This document shows, piece by piece, positions 51,901-60,836 of a stretch of 64,000 bases of DNA. The translations under genes were made by a program, and so were the position numbers. The stretch is from Spirochaetaceae bacterium (GTDB taxonomy: Bacteria; Spirochaetota; Leptospiria; Leptospirales; Leptonemataceae), in contig PCBI01000012.1 in NCBI GenBank assembly GCA_002730875.1, positions 62,001 to 126,000 on the forward strand, written 5' to 3'. Position 1 is the stretch's first letter; each line of letters opens with the position of its first letter. The notes below the pieces were generated by a model, which worked only from the letters and a program-made list of their open reading frames with translations, did not search any database and was not told the DNA's origin.

Positions 51901-53295
51901 ATGCAACGTGCTGGCCTGCAAGCCCGTTTCTTTTTCTGCAACAGCCGAGTATTTGGCCGCGGAGGGGCGGTTCTATCGACCGCGCTCTCTGTGCTGGCTG
52001 TGTTTTCGATCTCGAGTCGCCTCGCATGCCTCCAGGTGAAGCCCAGTCCCCTGGATTCATCGGAGAATCCTCTGGTGATTCTCGTCGCTGCGGCGGCCAA
52101 TAATGCCGGAGGCGAAACCTGGTCCGTCGTAAATAATCCCACATCCGGAGCCGACGAAATCTACGACATCGCATTGGACGGCGACGACCTTTTCATTGCA
52201 GGTAGCGACTCTACACCCGGCAATCAGCAATGGCGCATTGAAAAGCGTAGCGCCATTACTGGCGAACTGGACCCGGCATTTGGCAACAATGGGGTGGTGA
52301 CCTACAATCCATCTGCGGCGGATGAAGCGGCATCCAGCATCTATCTGTCTTCTTCGCACATCTTTGTCGTCGGCAGCGATGAAAGTCCGGGCGACCCTCA
52401 ACTGCACATTCAAAAGCGCAGCCGCAATACAGGCACGCTGGATCCCGGCTTTGGCACTGCTGGCATCATCACCTCGAACGTAGGAGGTATTAATGACACC
52501 CTGGTAAAGATTACCGGCGACGGGACCTACATCTATGTCGCAGGTATCGATAACGATGGCGGAGGCATGGGCGCGGGCGGGCGCGTGGAAAAACGCCTGA
52601 TGAGCGACGGATCCCTGGTGGGCGCATTCGATGGGGACGGGGTGGTGCAATCCGATCCGACGGTCAACTTTGATAACTTTACCGACGTCCTATTTGATGG
52701 CGGGTTTCTCTACGTTTGCGGGGGACGGTTTTCCGGAGGAAGTACCGCCTGGTGGATTGAGAAGCGATCAGCCACGGACGGCACTCCTGTGGGTGCGTTC
52801 GATGGGGACGGTGAACTGATTATCAATCCCTCGGCCGCCAGCGGAGAGCGAATCGAACGGAGCGGCTGCTTGATTAGCGGAAGCTCTCTTTTTCTGGCAG
52901 GCGTTGATGAGGCGCCTGGCAACCGACAGTGGCATCTGGAAAAACGCGATAGTACCACGGCTGCCCTGGATGCAGGCTTCGGGACATCCGGCGTAATTCT
53001 GGAAAACTATACCTCGGGAACGGACAACATTACCTGGTTAGGATTTCAGGGAGCCTCGCTATTGGTGGCTGGCGATGTCAGTGATGGCGGCGGCTTCACT
53101 CCCTACCGCCTGGAATCCAGAAATCTCACCACCGGCGCTCTGGAGTGGTCTGTATCTGGAACCCCCGGCTACGATACAGATCTTCGCACAAATGCTAAGG
53201 ACGGCACCCACATTTATCTTGGAATAAGCACGGACGAATTCGGTGATAGAGGGTGGCGCATAGAAAGACGACGATTGAGCGATGGCAGTCAATAG
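51901..53295 (+). CDS. Lipoprotein with delta-60-like repeats
   Basis: A 464-residue protein. A long N-terminal signal ends in a lipobox-like SSRLAC. The mature part opens with LQVKPSPLDSSENPLVILVA and then has about six repeats of 55-60 residues built around IEKRSAITGELDPAFG, IQKRSRNTGTLDPGFGTAGI, VEKRLMSDGSLVGAF and VCGGR or VAGSD blocks, the pattern of uncharacterised delta-60 repeat proteins (beta-propeller-like). The frame is open from 51865; 51901 gives the shortest basic n-region. The N-terminal pattern is shared with the next gene although the repeats differ. A surface lipoprotein is likely; its ligand is unknown. Confidence 0.7.
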   Translation: MQRAGLQARFFFCNSRVFGRGGAVLSTALSVLAVFSISSRLACLQVKPSPLDSSENPLVILVAAAANNAGGETWSVVNNPTSGADEIYDIALDGDDLFIAGSDSTPGNQQWRIEKRSAITGELDPAFGNNGVVTYNPSAADEAASSIYLSSSHIFVVGSDESPGDPQLHIQKRSRNTGTLDPGFGTAGIITSNVGGINDTLVKITGDGTYIYVAGIDNDGGGMGAGGRVEKRLMSDGSLVGAFDGDGVVQSDPTVNFDNFTDVLFDGGFLYVCGGRFSGGSTAWWIEKRSATDGTPVGAFDGDGELIINPSAASGERIERSGCLISGSSLFLAGVDEAPGNRQWHLEKRDSTTAALDAGFGTSGVILENYTSGTDNITWLGFQGASLLVAGDVSDGGGFTPYRLESRNLTTGALEWSVSGTPGYDTDLRTNAKDGTHIYLGISTDEFGDRGWRIERRRLSDGSQ

Positions 53296-53364
53296 AGTCC
53301 TATGCCACCGATTGATGCATTGCGTCTATGTTCGTCCGGACCGAGATGCAGATGCTGCGTTTTC

Positions 53365-53412
53365 CTGACTCGCCAAAAACCCCCTGTTCAGGGGGGGCCT
53401 TCGGCCAGGCGA
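53365..53412 (+). promoter_or_regulatory. Leader hairpin element 2
   Basis: TCGCC (53370-53374) pairs with GGCGA (53408-53412). Between them are CCCCCT-GTTC-AGGGGG (53380-53395) and a short GGCC-based hairpin with a TTCG-containing loop (53396-53406). This gives a three-way junction. The hairpin begins 83 bases before the proposed start at 53463, the same distance as element 1 has from its gene. GACTC, the A-run and the C5T/AG5 hairpin are common to both. Confidence 0.65.
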
Positions 53413-53462
53413 AACAGGGAAACAGGTTGTGGCAAGAATCACCGGCGTCTCACTGGGCGGTA

Positions 53463-54971
53463 ATGCCGCGGAATTCTAACTTCATCTCAGGATTACTACG
53501 GCCGTTGCATCACATTGCCCACACATCTGTCCCCATCAGCGGTAATGTACAGCGGATTGGCGGAGCCCATAAAAAGAGCGCCTGCTTCGGGCGCCGTTGC
53601 ATTGTATGTCTTCTTGCTCTGTGCTCATTGATGAGTGGCCTTTCCTGTCTGAACATTCAGTACAGTCCGCTGGATACCCGGGATCCTTTGATTTTTCTCA
53701 TCGCCGGAGCTGTGACTCCGCCTTCGGTGCGCATAAGTTCCGTGCAAAAACTCGGCGAAGGCCAGGGAGGGTTTTCGGCGGTTCTGAATGACGATGACCA
53801 GCTGGGTTGGGATGCCACGAGTCCGGGAGACCTGGACAGCGATGGAATACAGGACTTCGTCGTCACGGCCCCCCAGGATGATGATGGCGGCAGTGATCGC
53901 GGAGCAGTGTTTGTTCTTTTTATGAACGCAGATGGTAGCATTCGAGCACAGCAAAAGATCAGCGCTACTCAGGGCGGCGTTACGCCAGCATTGACAGACC
54001 TGGATCGCTTTGGATGGAGTGCCTGCTCCATAGGAGACCTGGACGGCGATGGAACACTGGACCTGATGGGAGGGGCAGCGCAAGATAGTGATGATGGACC
54101 GGCTCGCGGCTCCATCTATACCCTGTTTCTTAACGCAAATGGTACGGTGAACGCGATTCAGAAGATCAGCGATTCTCAGGGCAGCTTCACCGCCACCCTG
54201 GACGATCTCGATCGCTTTGGCGCCAGCTGCGCTTCGTTGGGTGATCTGAATGGAGACGGAGTCACCGATGTTGCGGTAGGCGCTCTAACAGATGACGACG
54301 GAGGTACAGACCGGGGGGCGGTGTACATTCTGTTCATGAACACAAACGGTACCGTGAGCTCCTTTCAGAAAATCAGCGACACGGAAGGTGGATTCACGGG
54401 CATGCTGGACGACGATGATCGATTCGGTCGCAGAGTTACCGTTGCAGGAGACCTCAACCTTGATGGAAACCCGGATCTTATTGTTACTGCTCTTGGCGAT
54501 GACGACGGCGGAACAAACAGAGGCGCATTGTATGTTCTATTTCTGAACTCAGATGGTACGGTGGCGCAGCACCAGAAGATCAGCGCTACCGAAGGCGGAT
54601 TTACGGGCATTCTCGACGATGCTGACGAGCTCCGCGGCGGAGCCGCGCCCGGGGATCTCAATCAGGATGGGGTGCCAGACTTTGTTGTAGGTGCGGTGAA
54701 TGACGATGACGGCGGGCTTAATCGGGGAGCCCTGTACGTCCTTTTCCTGAATAGAGATGGCACGGTCAAATATCATACAAAGTTCAGCAGCACGGAAGGA
54801 GGGCTGCCTTCGGTGTTGAATGACGGCGATGCCTTCGGCTCCTCCGTAACCGCGGCTGATATTAACGGGGACGGCCTACCAGAACTCCTGGTCGGCAGCC
54901 GGTATGACGACAGCGGCGGCACGGATCGAGGCGCAGCATATGTTCTTTTTCTGGAGCGGTATCGCCTCTGA
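53463..54971 (+). CDS. Lipoprotein with six FG-GAP-like repeats
   Basis: A 502-residue protein. The signal region ends in a lipobox, SLMSGLSC, followed by LNIQYSPLDTRDPLIFLIAG, which is the same pattern as the lipoprotein before it. Six repeats of about 65 residues follow, each with DLDSDGIQDFVV-like calcium-binding loops (DxDxDG), a DDGGxxRGA block and VLFMNADGS-type strands, as in integrin-like FG-GAP propellers. The start is uncertain: ATG 53463 gives an unusually long n-region of about 50 residues, and no ribosome-binding site is clear. The role may be adhesion or calcium-dependent binding at the surface, which is inference. Confidence 0.72.
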   Translation: MPRNSNFISGLLRPLHHIAHTSVPISGNVQRIGGAHKKSACFGRRCIVCLLALCSLMSGLSCLNIQYSPLDTRDPLIFLIAGAVTPPSVRISSVQKLGEGQGGFSAVLNDDDQLGWDATSPGDLDSDGIQDFVVTAPQDDDGGSDRGAVFVLFMNADGSIRAQQKISATQGGVTPALTDLDRFGWSACSIGDLDGDGTLDLMGGAAQDSDDGPARGSIYTLFLNANGTVNAIQKISDSQGSFTATLDDLDRFGASCASLGDLNGDGVTDVAVGALTDDDGGTDRGAVYILFMNTNGTVSSFQKISDTEGGFTGMLDDDDRFGRRVTVAGDLNLDGNPDLIVTALGDDDGGTNRGALYVLFLNSDGTVAQHQKISATEGGFTGILDDADELRGGAAPGDLNQDGVPDFVVGAVNDDDGGLNRGALYVLFLNRDGTVKYHTKFSSTEGGLPSVLNDGDAFGSSVTAADINGDGLPELLVGSRYDDSGGTDRGAAYVLFLERYRL

Positions 54972-55013
54972 GTTGCAAATCTAAAAATTAGGAAGTCGGG
55001 GAAGGAATAATAA

Positions 55014-56069
55014 ATGAATCTCTATAGAGGAAGCGCCTCGATTATCAGATTAATTCTTAATGATAGGGCCGAAGCGCAAGTGTGGCAAAGAATTGCATTC
55101 ATAGTATTTGCCTGCCTGTTGTTCCTGGAGACGTCATCCCTGTCAGCGGAATCCATCCTTCTGCGAAATGGGCAATCCTTCGACGGACGCATTACGAGTC
55201 AGACTGTATCGCATATCATCGTCGCGACTTCTACCGGTACCAGACGCATTGCAAAGAATCAAGTCGCTCGTATTCAATACGTGCCCTTCACAGAAGCGCA
55301 GAAGCAGCAGCAGCGGGCCCAGTATATTCGTCAATACCAGGCCTGGAAAAAGCGTCAGGAAGAGATCCGACAGCAGAAGATGGAAGCGGAGCAAAAGAAA
55401 AAAGAGCTTGCGGCCATTGAAGAGCAGATTCGACAAAAGAAGCTCGAAGAAGCGAAAGAGAAAGCCGACCGGGCCGAAGCGCTGCGCGAACTTGTGGATA
55501 CCGGCAAAATGGAAAAGCCGGACGGCGAGCCCATTTCTTATTGGGATTTCGCCTGGCGATCCGCGGTCCTGCCCGGCTGGGGGCATTTCTACATTGATCG
55601 TCCCGTATTCGGTACGATCTACAGCGTGGGAACCGTGGTACTTCTGGCGAATCTGTACGAACGGCGAAGGGTTGCTCTGCAGGCTGTGGATATCAACGAG
55701 AAGGAAGTGCAGAGAAACTTTATTCTATCGGTCACTCCGAATCAGTTCAGTTTCGAACAGAGGGCTTTCTACGCATATTATGCAAATGGTCGAGCTTTCC
55801 TGGATTATCAGGCCAGGGTGGATCGGTATCATTATTCGCTCTACGCTCTGGGGATGTTCTATGGAGCCCAGCTGTTACACATCATCTATAACGGAATCGC
55901 CTGGGAAAATGGTTTGTTAATCGTGCAGAACGGGATAGATACGCCGGAAGTGGGGGAGCTGAGACCGGAGGTTCTGGTGCATAGACGCGCTTTAACAGGC
56001 ACCAACGGAGAGACCCATACCGTGGAGCCCGAAGTCTACACGTCCGTGGGATTGACCTATCACTTCTGA
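55014..56069 (+). CDS. Envelope protein with coiled coil and C-terminal membrane domain
   Basis: A 351-residue protein. A hydrophobic segment (IAFIVFACLLFLETSSLSAE) is a signal or anchor. ILLRNGQSFDGRITSQTVSH and RIAKNQVARIQY form a small beta domain seen in spirochaetal envelope proteins. Then comes a charged coiled coil of about 95 residues (EAQKQQQRAQYIRQYQAWKK, QKKKELAAIEEQIRQKKLEE), and a C-terminal domain that starts with WRSAVLPGWGHFYIDRPVFG and has several membrane-like segments, similar to DUF5683. The end is Phe (GLTYHF), so an outer-membrane location is possible. GGAAGGAATAATAA before ATG 55014 acts as ribosome-binding site. Confidence 0.65.
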   Translation: MNLYRGSASIIRLILNDRAEAQVWQRIAFIVFACLLFLETSSLSAESILLRNGQSFDGRITSQTVSHIIVATSTGTRRIAKNQVARIQYVPFTEAQKQQQRAQYIRQYQAWKKRQEEIRQQKMEAEQKKKELAAIEEQIRQKKLEEAKEKADRAEALRELVDTGKMEKPDGEPISYWDFAWRSAVLPGWGHFYIDRPVFGTIYSVGTVVLLANLYERRRVALQAVDINEKEVQRNFILSVTPNQFSFEQRAFYAYYANGRAFLDYQARVDRYHYSLYALGMFYGAQLLHIIYNGIAWENGLLIVQNGIDTPEVGELRPEVLVHRRALTGTNGETHTVEPEVYTSVGLTYHF

Positions 56070-56198
56070 ATCCGATTACTGTTGACTCAGACTGGCCCGC
56101 CCTATCGCGGAATCAGCTGCGGGCATTGTCTGGAATCAGGTCCGGGTATTTTTTGGCCCTACGTTTTTCCGGGCTGGCCTCTCCTGATTCTGTCAATA

Positions 56199-58859
56199 CT
56201 ACCAGCTCAGGCCACCGTCGTTGGATTTTGCGAATCGAATTTCATCGCTGCTGTAGGTGGTGTAGGCCACATAGAGATTTGTGCCCACCGCTACCAGGGC
56301 CGTGGCGGTGCCGGTCTGACCTGCGGTGTCGATTACACGGAAACTCCAGGACCCTCCATCATCTGTAGAGAAGGCCAGTTTGAGTTCGAAATTAGTTTCA
56401 TCGAAATAAGTGATGTACAGGTTTGTACCGTCCAGAGCCAGAGAATTGTAGTCTCCCACCTTTCCTGCGGAGTCCACGGTTTGCGTACTCCATGTGGCGC
56501 CTGTGTCCGTAGAACTGGCCACCATCAGATCCTCTAAAACGTCTTCGTAAAAGCTAAAATGCGCCCTGGTACCGTCGATCTTCAGCGAAGTGGGTCTGGG
56601 GAAATTACCCCCGACGTGAACAACCACGGGTGCATTCCAGGATGCTCCGTCGTCGGTGCTTATTACAAATTCCCATTGATTGTTTATGTTATCAAAATAG
56701 GAGATACCTACAACGGGGGCGCCGCCACTGGCCTTGTCTAGCGATACACCCCCTGGGCCGCTTGTGCCAGGGATGTTTATCGCCGGATTCCAGGATAGTC
56801 CGGAATCCGTGGACTGAATGTATCTAATCCCGCCGGCCGTAGCGGACCGGTAGGCAAGATGTAATACACTGCCATCTTTATCCAGAGAAGCCCAGTCTCC
56901 CACGTCAGTGCCTGCTCCGTCCACAACCTGTACGGAGAAACTCGCGCCACCGTCCGTGGAAATGGCCATCTTCGCATCCTTGTTTGCTACGTCATAGTAG
57001 GCGATATAGATTCCGCTTCCATCCGCCACCATGGAGTTGAACTGCCCTACATTGCCGAGGTTGTCTACGGTGCTCAAAGTCCAGTTAATGCCCGCATCGG
57101 TAGACCGTGCGAATTTTAGACTATTTGTGGCATCGTCGTAGTAGGCGATATAGACATTGGCACCATTCACTGCTATGGAATTGTGATAGAAAATTGCGCC
57201 GGTAATTGTGTCCACTGTAAGCTTTCCATGGCCGCTGTCTGCGATGGAAACGGCAATATTTGCAATGGTCAGCGGATTATAGTTACCGTCCGGGCTGGAC
57301 ACCGTATGGGAAATGGTTCCGTTGTGCGCAATTTCCAGTACCGAATCGTCCAGGCCAATGACGGTAACAGTCTGGGCCAGATTCCAGTTGGCAGAAGTAA
57401 ACGTAAATGTGCAGCTAGAGGCGGGTACGCCGCAGCTACCGCCGTTCACTCGGGTCTGGGCATCTGCATTCACCGTAATGGTGACGTCTGCCGTGGGCTG
57501 GCTTGTGAGCACCAGCGAATAGCTGTCGGTGGGGCTTCCTTCCGTGACCGATGTATTTCCTCCACTTTCCGTCACACTTATACCGGCTGAATCATTGTCG
57601 GTGATGGATGTGTTGATTCCTGCCAGTGCATAGCCGTTGTAATCTAGATCCAGGCTGGATACAGAATGACTGATGGTGGCGGCATGGGGACCTTCAGCGA
57701 CGGCATCGTCTAAAGCGGAAACGGTGACTGTTTGTGCGGTATTCCAGTTTGCGGAAGTGAACGTAAACGTGCAGCTTGAAGACGGGCCGCCGCAACTTCC
57801 TCCGTCTACATTGGTCTGGGCATCGGCGTTTACCGTAATGGTAACGTCGGCCGTGGGTTGGCTTGTAAGGACCAGAGTATAAGTATCCGTTCCCGCTCCT
57901 TCCGTGACCGCGGTATTGCCCCCGCTCTCGGTTACGGTGATTCCAGCGGAGTCGTTATCCGTAATGGCCATGGTTACAGCGCTCACCGCCAGGCTGTTGT
58001 AGTTCAGGTCCAGACTGGTGGCTGCATGCGTAATGTTGCCTGAATGGGGACCTTCTGAAAGGGCATCATCTATCGCTGTAACCGTAACGGTCTGAGGAGT
58101 GGACCAGCACTGGGCGCCGGGACATGTAGCATCGAACGTGAGAGCAGCCGAAGGACCGCCATTTACCTGGGTCTGAGTATCTGCCGTGGCCGTTACCGTT
58201 ACCGGCGAAGTCGGGGCACTGGTCAAAGCTACGGTGTAGGTATCGGTACTTCCTTCGGTGGCTGTAGTACTGCCCCCGGATTCTACAACGGAAATCCCCG
58301 GAGAATCGTTATCCGTAATGGAGGCGTTCAGACTATCGATGGAGATCCCCGAATAGTCCGGATCGGTACTGGTGGCTGCATGGCTGATGAGACTGGTATG
58401 CGGATTTGCTTCGATGGAAGCGTCGTCCACGGCAGCTACATTCAACGTTTGAGGGCTACTCCAACAATTGGGCCCCGGACAGGTAGAATCGAAAGATATG
58501 GTCATGGGCGAAACGGCACTGCCGTTCAGCGTCAGCTGAGCGCCATCGAAGGTTATGTCTATTGCCACCGGGTTGGTTGGTTCAGTGTTTAGCTGGATCG
58601 AATAGGTGTCAGTGGCGCCTGCTTCTACTATATTCAAGGAGCCGCCGCTGGCAGTTACCAGCACAGCCGGTTGTCCGGGCTGCGGACCTGTTTGGCAATC
58701 CTGGCATTCTAGCAGCAGGGCTTCCAGCGCCCGGTCCACCGCAGGATTGTCCGGGAATGGATTGATTCCACAGCCGGCAAGACTTGCCAGCAGAATTACG
58801 GAACATAGGGCTTCCTGTGTTCTGCTCCAGTATTTTGCATTCCAGCCCACAATATACAA
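56199..58859 (-). CDS. Large lipoprotein with Calx-beta-like repeats and a BNR-like C-terminus
   Basis: An 886-residue protein with a lipobox (ILLASLAGC). Residues about 60-530 hold four repeats of about 120 residues with SGGNTAVTEG or VEAGATDTYS-type starts, DTYTLVLTSQPTADVTITV and a closing SITDNDSAGI, resembling Calx-beta domains. The last 340 residues have about seven repeats of the type LYITYFDETNFELKLAFSTD, then DGGSW, like BNR/sialidase Asp-box propellers. No sialidase catalytic residues were identified. Neighbouring repeats 2-3 are nearly identical at the DNA level (around 57400-57900), so recent duplication or conversion is possible. Probably surface exposed; a binding role is inferred. 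Confidence 0.75.
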   Translation of the reverse strand: MYIVGWNAKYWSRTQEALCSVILLASLAGCGINPFPDNPAVDRALEALLLECQDCQTGPQPGQPAVLVTASGGSLNIVEAGATDTYSIQLNTEPTNPVAIDITFDGAQLTLNGSAVSPMTISFDSTCPGPNCWSSPQTLNVAAVDDASIEANPHTSLISHAATSTDPDYSGISIDSLNASITDNDSPGISVVESGGSTTATEGSTDTYTVALTSAPTSPVTVTATADTQTQVNGGPSAALTFDATCPGAQCWSTPQTVTVTAIDDALSEGPHSGNITHAATSLDLNYNSLAVSAVTMAITDNDSAGITVTESGGNTAVTEGAGTDTYTLVLTSQPTADVTITVNADAQTNVDGGSCGGPSSSCTFTFTSANWNTAQTVTVSALDDAVAEGPHAATISHSVSSLDLDYNGYALAGINTSITDNDSAGISVTESGGNTSVTEGSPTDSYSLVLTSQPTADVTITVNADAQTRVNGGSCGVPASSCTFTFTSANWNLAQTVTVIGLDDSVLEIAHNGTISHTVSSPDGNYNPLTIANIAVSIADSGHGKLTVDTITGAIFYHNSIAVNGANVYIAYYDDATNSLKFARSTDAGINWTLSTVDNLGNVGQFNSMVADGSGIYIAYYDVANKDAKMAISTDGGASFSVQVVDGAGTDVGDWASLDKDGSVLHLAYRSATAGGIRYIQSTDSGLSWNPAINIPGTSGPGGVSLDKASGGAPVVGISYFDNINNQWEFVISTDDGASWNAPVVVHVGGNFPRPTSLKIDGTRAHFSFYEDVLEDLMVASSTDTGATWSTQTVDSAGKVGDYNSLALDGTNLYITYFDETNFELKLAFSTDDGGSWSFRVIDTAGQTGTATALVAVGTNLYVAYTTYSSDEIRFAKSNDGGLSW

Positions 58860-59094
58860 TAGTACAACCCGGCCAATAATGTAAATTGCATATTTTTTGT
58901 CCCGGGTTTCCCGGGACCTGGAAATGTGACTTCCTGGCTAGCGCCAGCATGGAAAATCCCTATCCGGTGTCCTGCGCCGGACCTCGACCGGGTGCCTCGA
59001 TGCTTGTCGCATGTCCTGGATTCGAAATTCTGACTGCCTGGCTGGCGGCAACGTGGATTCGGTCTGCGACCTCAGGTAATTTCCTCAGCCGCAT

Positions 59095-59916
59095 TCAGCC
59101 CAGGGGGCAGGGCGGCCGCCAGAGGAAATATTGAAGTGGGAACGTAACTATATCCAGAGCGATGGTTACGGGAAATAGCAGATAAAGAACAGGATAACCG
59201 GATTCCGGTTCCTGTCCCCAGATATCCCAAACCTGGATATGTTGCATTTTGCCGGGCCGGGCCACCCAGACAATTTCATGCGCGGAATCTGGCCTGATTA
59301 CGGATGGAGGAAATAATTCTACCAGGACCGCATCCTTTATCTCCATTCGTTCCATTCGCACAAAGCCCGAAGGAGGCCTACCCGGAAAGCAATCGTTCAC
59401 AAAATCCGTGTCGCCTTTTTCGTAGTCCAGGGTGCGCGAGTAGCACGTGACCTTATGCATTAGATGGTTCCAGTATTCCACGTGGAGTCGACTACCGTCG
59501 GCAGAGATCCAGACTGATGTAGGAGCGCCAAATTGTTCGTGGTAAGGGAAATACACCGATCTGGTTACCCTTTCGCTGAAGAAGGCCACACCGTACTTTA
59601 GGTAGAAAAGGCCGTTTGGCTTATTCGCCAGCGGATCAGTGGCCGGAGCAACGGCCGCGAAATCCACCGGGCAGTATTCCAGACCATCGCCTTCTGGAGC
59701 AATGCACCTCTGGTATAGTCCATCCGATTCAAGACCCTGGAACATCAGTCGCACCCAGCCGGATTCGGAGATTTCGGCACCGGTATAGGTTAATTGTTTG
59801 TTTAACCTGACATGTTTCGAGGAAGGACTCACCGCCAATGCTGTGGCATAAGTGAAGCAACGAGGGCCAGCGAGGCCGATGATCAACGCCAGAAGGAGCG
59901 ACCGAATACGATTCAT
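59095..59916 (-). CDS. Envelope protein with YceK-like C-terminus
   Basis: A 273-residue protein with an N-terminal signal (SLLLALIIGLAGPRC; the Cys might be lipidated but the motif is imperfect). The central part is beta-rich with several cysteines (QRCIAPEGDGLEYCPV, KVTCYSRTL, VNDCFPG). The C-terminal YPVLYLLFPVTIALDIVTFP resembles the Leu/Pro-rich end of YceK-type small lipoproteins. It is not otherwise recognised. ATG 59916 is the first Met of the signal. It lies alone, 129 bp downstream of the DUF1554 gene on the same strand. Confidence 0.6.
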   Translation of the reverse strand: MNRIRSLLLALIIGLAGPRCFTYATALAVSPSSKHVRLNKQLTYTGAEISESGWVRLMFQGLESDGLYQRCIAPEGDGLEYCPVDFAAVAPATDPLANKPNGLFYLKYGVAFFSERVTRSVYFPYHEQFGAPTSVWISADGSRLHVEYWNHLMHKVTCYSRTLDYEKGDTDFVNDCFPGRPPSGFVRMERMEIKDAVLVELFPPSVIRPDSAHEIVWVARPGKMQHIQVWDIWGQEPESGYPVLYLLFPVTIALDIVTFPLQYFLWRPPCPLG

Positions 59917-60045
59917 GTGGTATCATCTCCGTCTCTACAGGTTCGGAATGCCAGACTATCCGCCCCACCTTAATCCGTGTCAAAACATAATAGCGGATTC
60001 TGACCTGTTCGGAGGCGCTACTGCCGGGGCCGAAGCGAATCCGGC

Positions 60046-60714
60046 CTACTGCTCTACGCAAATGATCTTCATTGTATTGCCGCAACCGGATGGACCGACC
60101 GATAGTAGATTATTGCTGGTGGAATCATGCAATCCATTGGATGTGCTGGCGCCTGAAACCGAGAAATTCGTACAGTCGTTGGTGCTACTGGTCCAGTTGT
60201 TTTCCAGGCCGGTAACCGTGGAATTGGTGTCCACAACGGTGGTCTGAATCGCAGCGGTCAAAGGAAAGGAAAACACTCCGTTGGCGGTGGTGGTGCCAAT
60301 AACGGTGCTACCGTCTGCTCTGCGATACTCTTTGCTGGGCTTCAACACCCAGTTCGTATGCTCCGAGGTACCTCCGCTGCAGTTCGCTGTGGTGCAGGCA
60401 ATTCGGTTGGTGCCGTCCGCCACCATAGCCTTGTAGGTGCCCCCGCCGGAAGGCTTGTTCGCATCAGAACTGCACTGGGAATCCAGGCCGGAAATGCCTG
60501 CTGTGAGAGTGGCATTGGCATTTGTAACGAACATCTTGCAGGTTCCGGAACCGCTGCAACTTGTGGAGGTCGTGGAGTTCTGTGAGAGTAGTATGGCAGC
60601 CGCTACAAGATTGTCGTCTTCGGTTTTGCCGCAACCTGAAGCAAAGAAGGTTGTGGCTGTCCAAACCGTTACTAGGATAAACATTCGAAAGTTAAAGCTT
60701 GGGGTTGCGTCCAT
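60046..60714 (-). CDS. DUF1554 lipoprotein (Leptospirales-type)
   Basis: A 222-residue protein with lipobox FFASGC. The mature part has a Ser/Thr-rich linker and then the DUF1554 pattern: CKMFVTNANATLTAGISGLD, QCSSDANKPSGGGTYKAMV, DGTNRIACTTANC, WVLKPSKEYRRADGSTVIGT, FSFPL and the closing KIICVEQ. The domain is known mainly from Leptospira surface lipoproteins and is the best lineage marker in the window. Several cysteine pairs should form disulfides. An alternative Met at 60684 would give a shorter signal. Its function is not known. Confidence 0.88.
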   Translation of the reverse strand: MDATPSFNFRMFILVTVWTATTFFASGCGKTEDDNLVAAAILLSQNSTTSTSCSGSGTCKMFVTNANATLTAGISGLDSQCSSDANKPSGGGTYKAMVADGTNRIACTTANCSGGTSEHTNWVLKPSKEYRRADGSTVIGTTTANGVFSFPLTAAIQTTVVDTNSTVTGLENNWTSSTNDCTNFSVSGASTSNGLHDSTSNNLLSVGPSGCGNTMKIICVEQ

Positions 60715-60836
60715 GCATCCATAGACGGCTGGACCTGGCTCAAAAACGAGTCTCCCGGGCGAAATAGTCTACTTTACACGGGATTTTTTCGCTTATTAAT
60801 ACCCGAGGACTACCCAGGACGGCTGGTTAAGCATAG

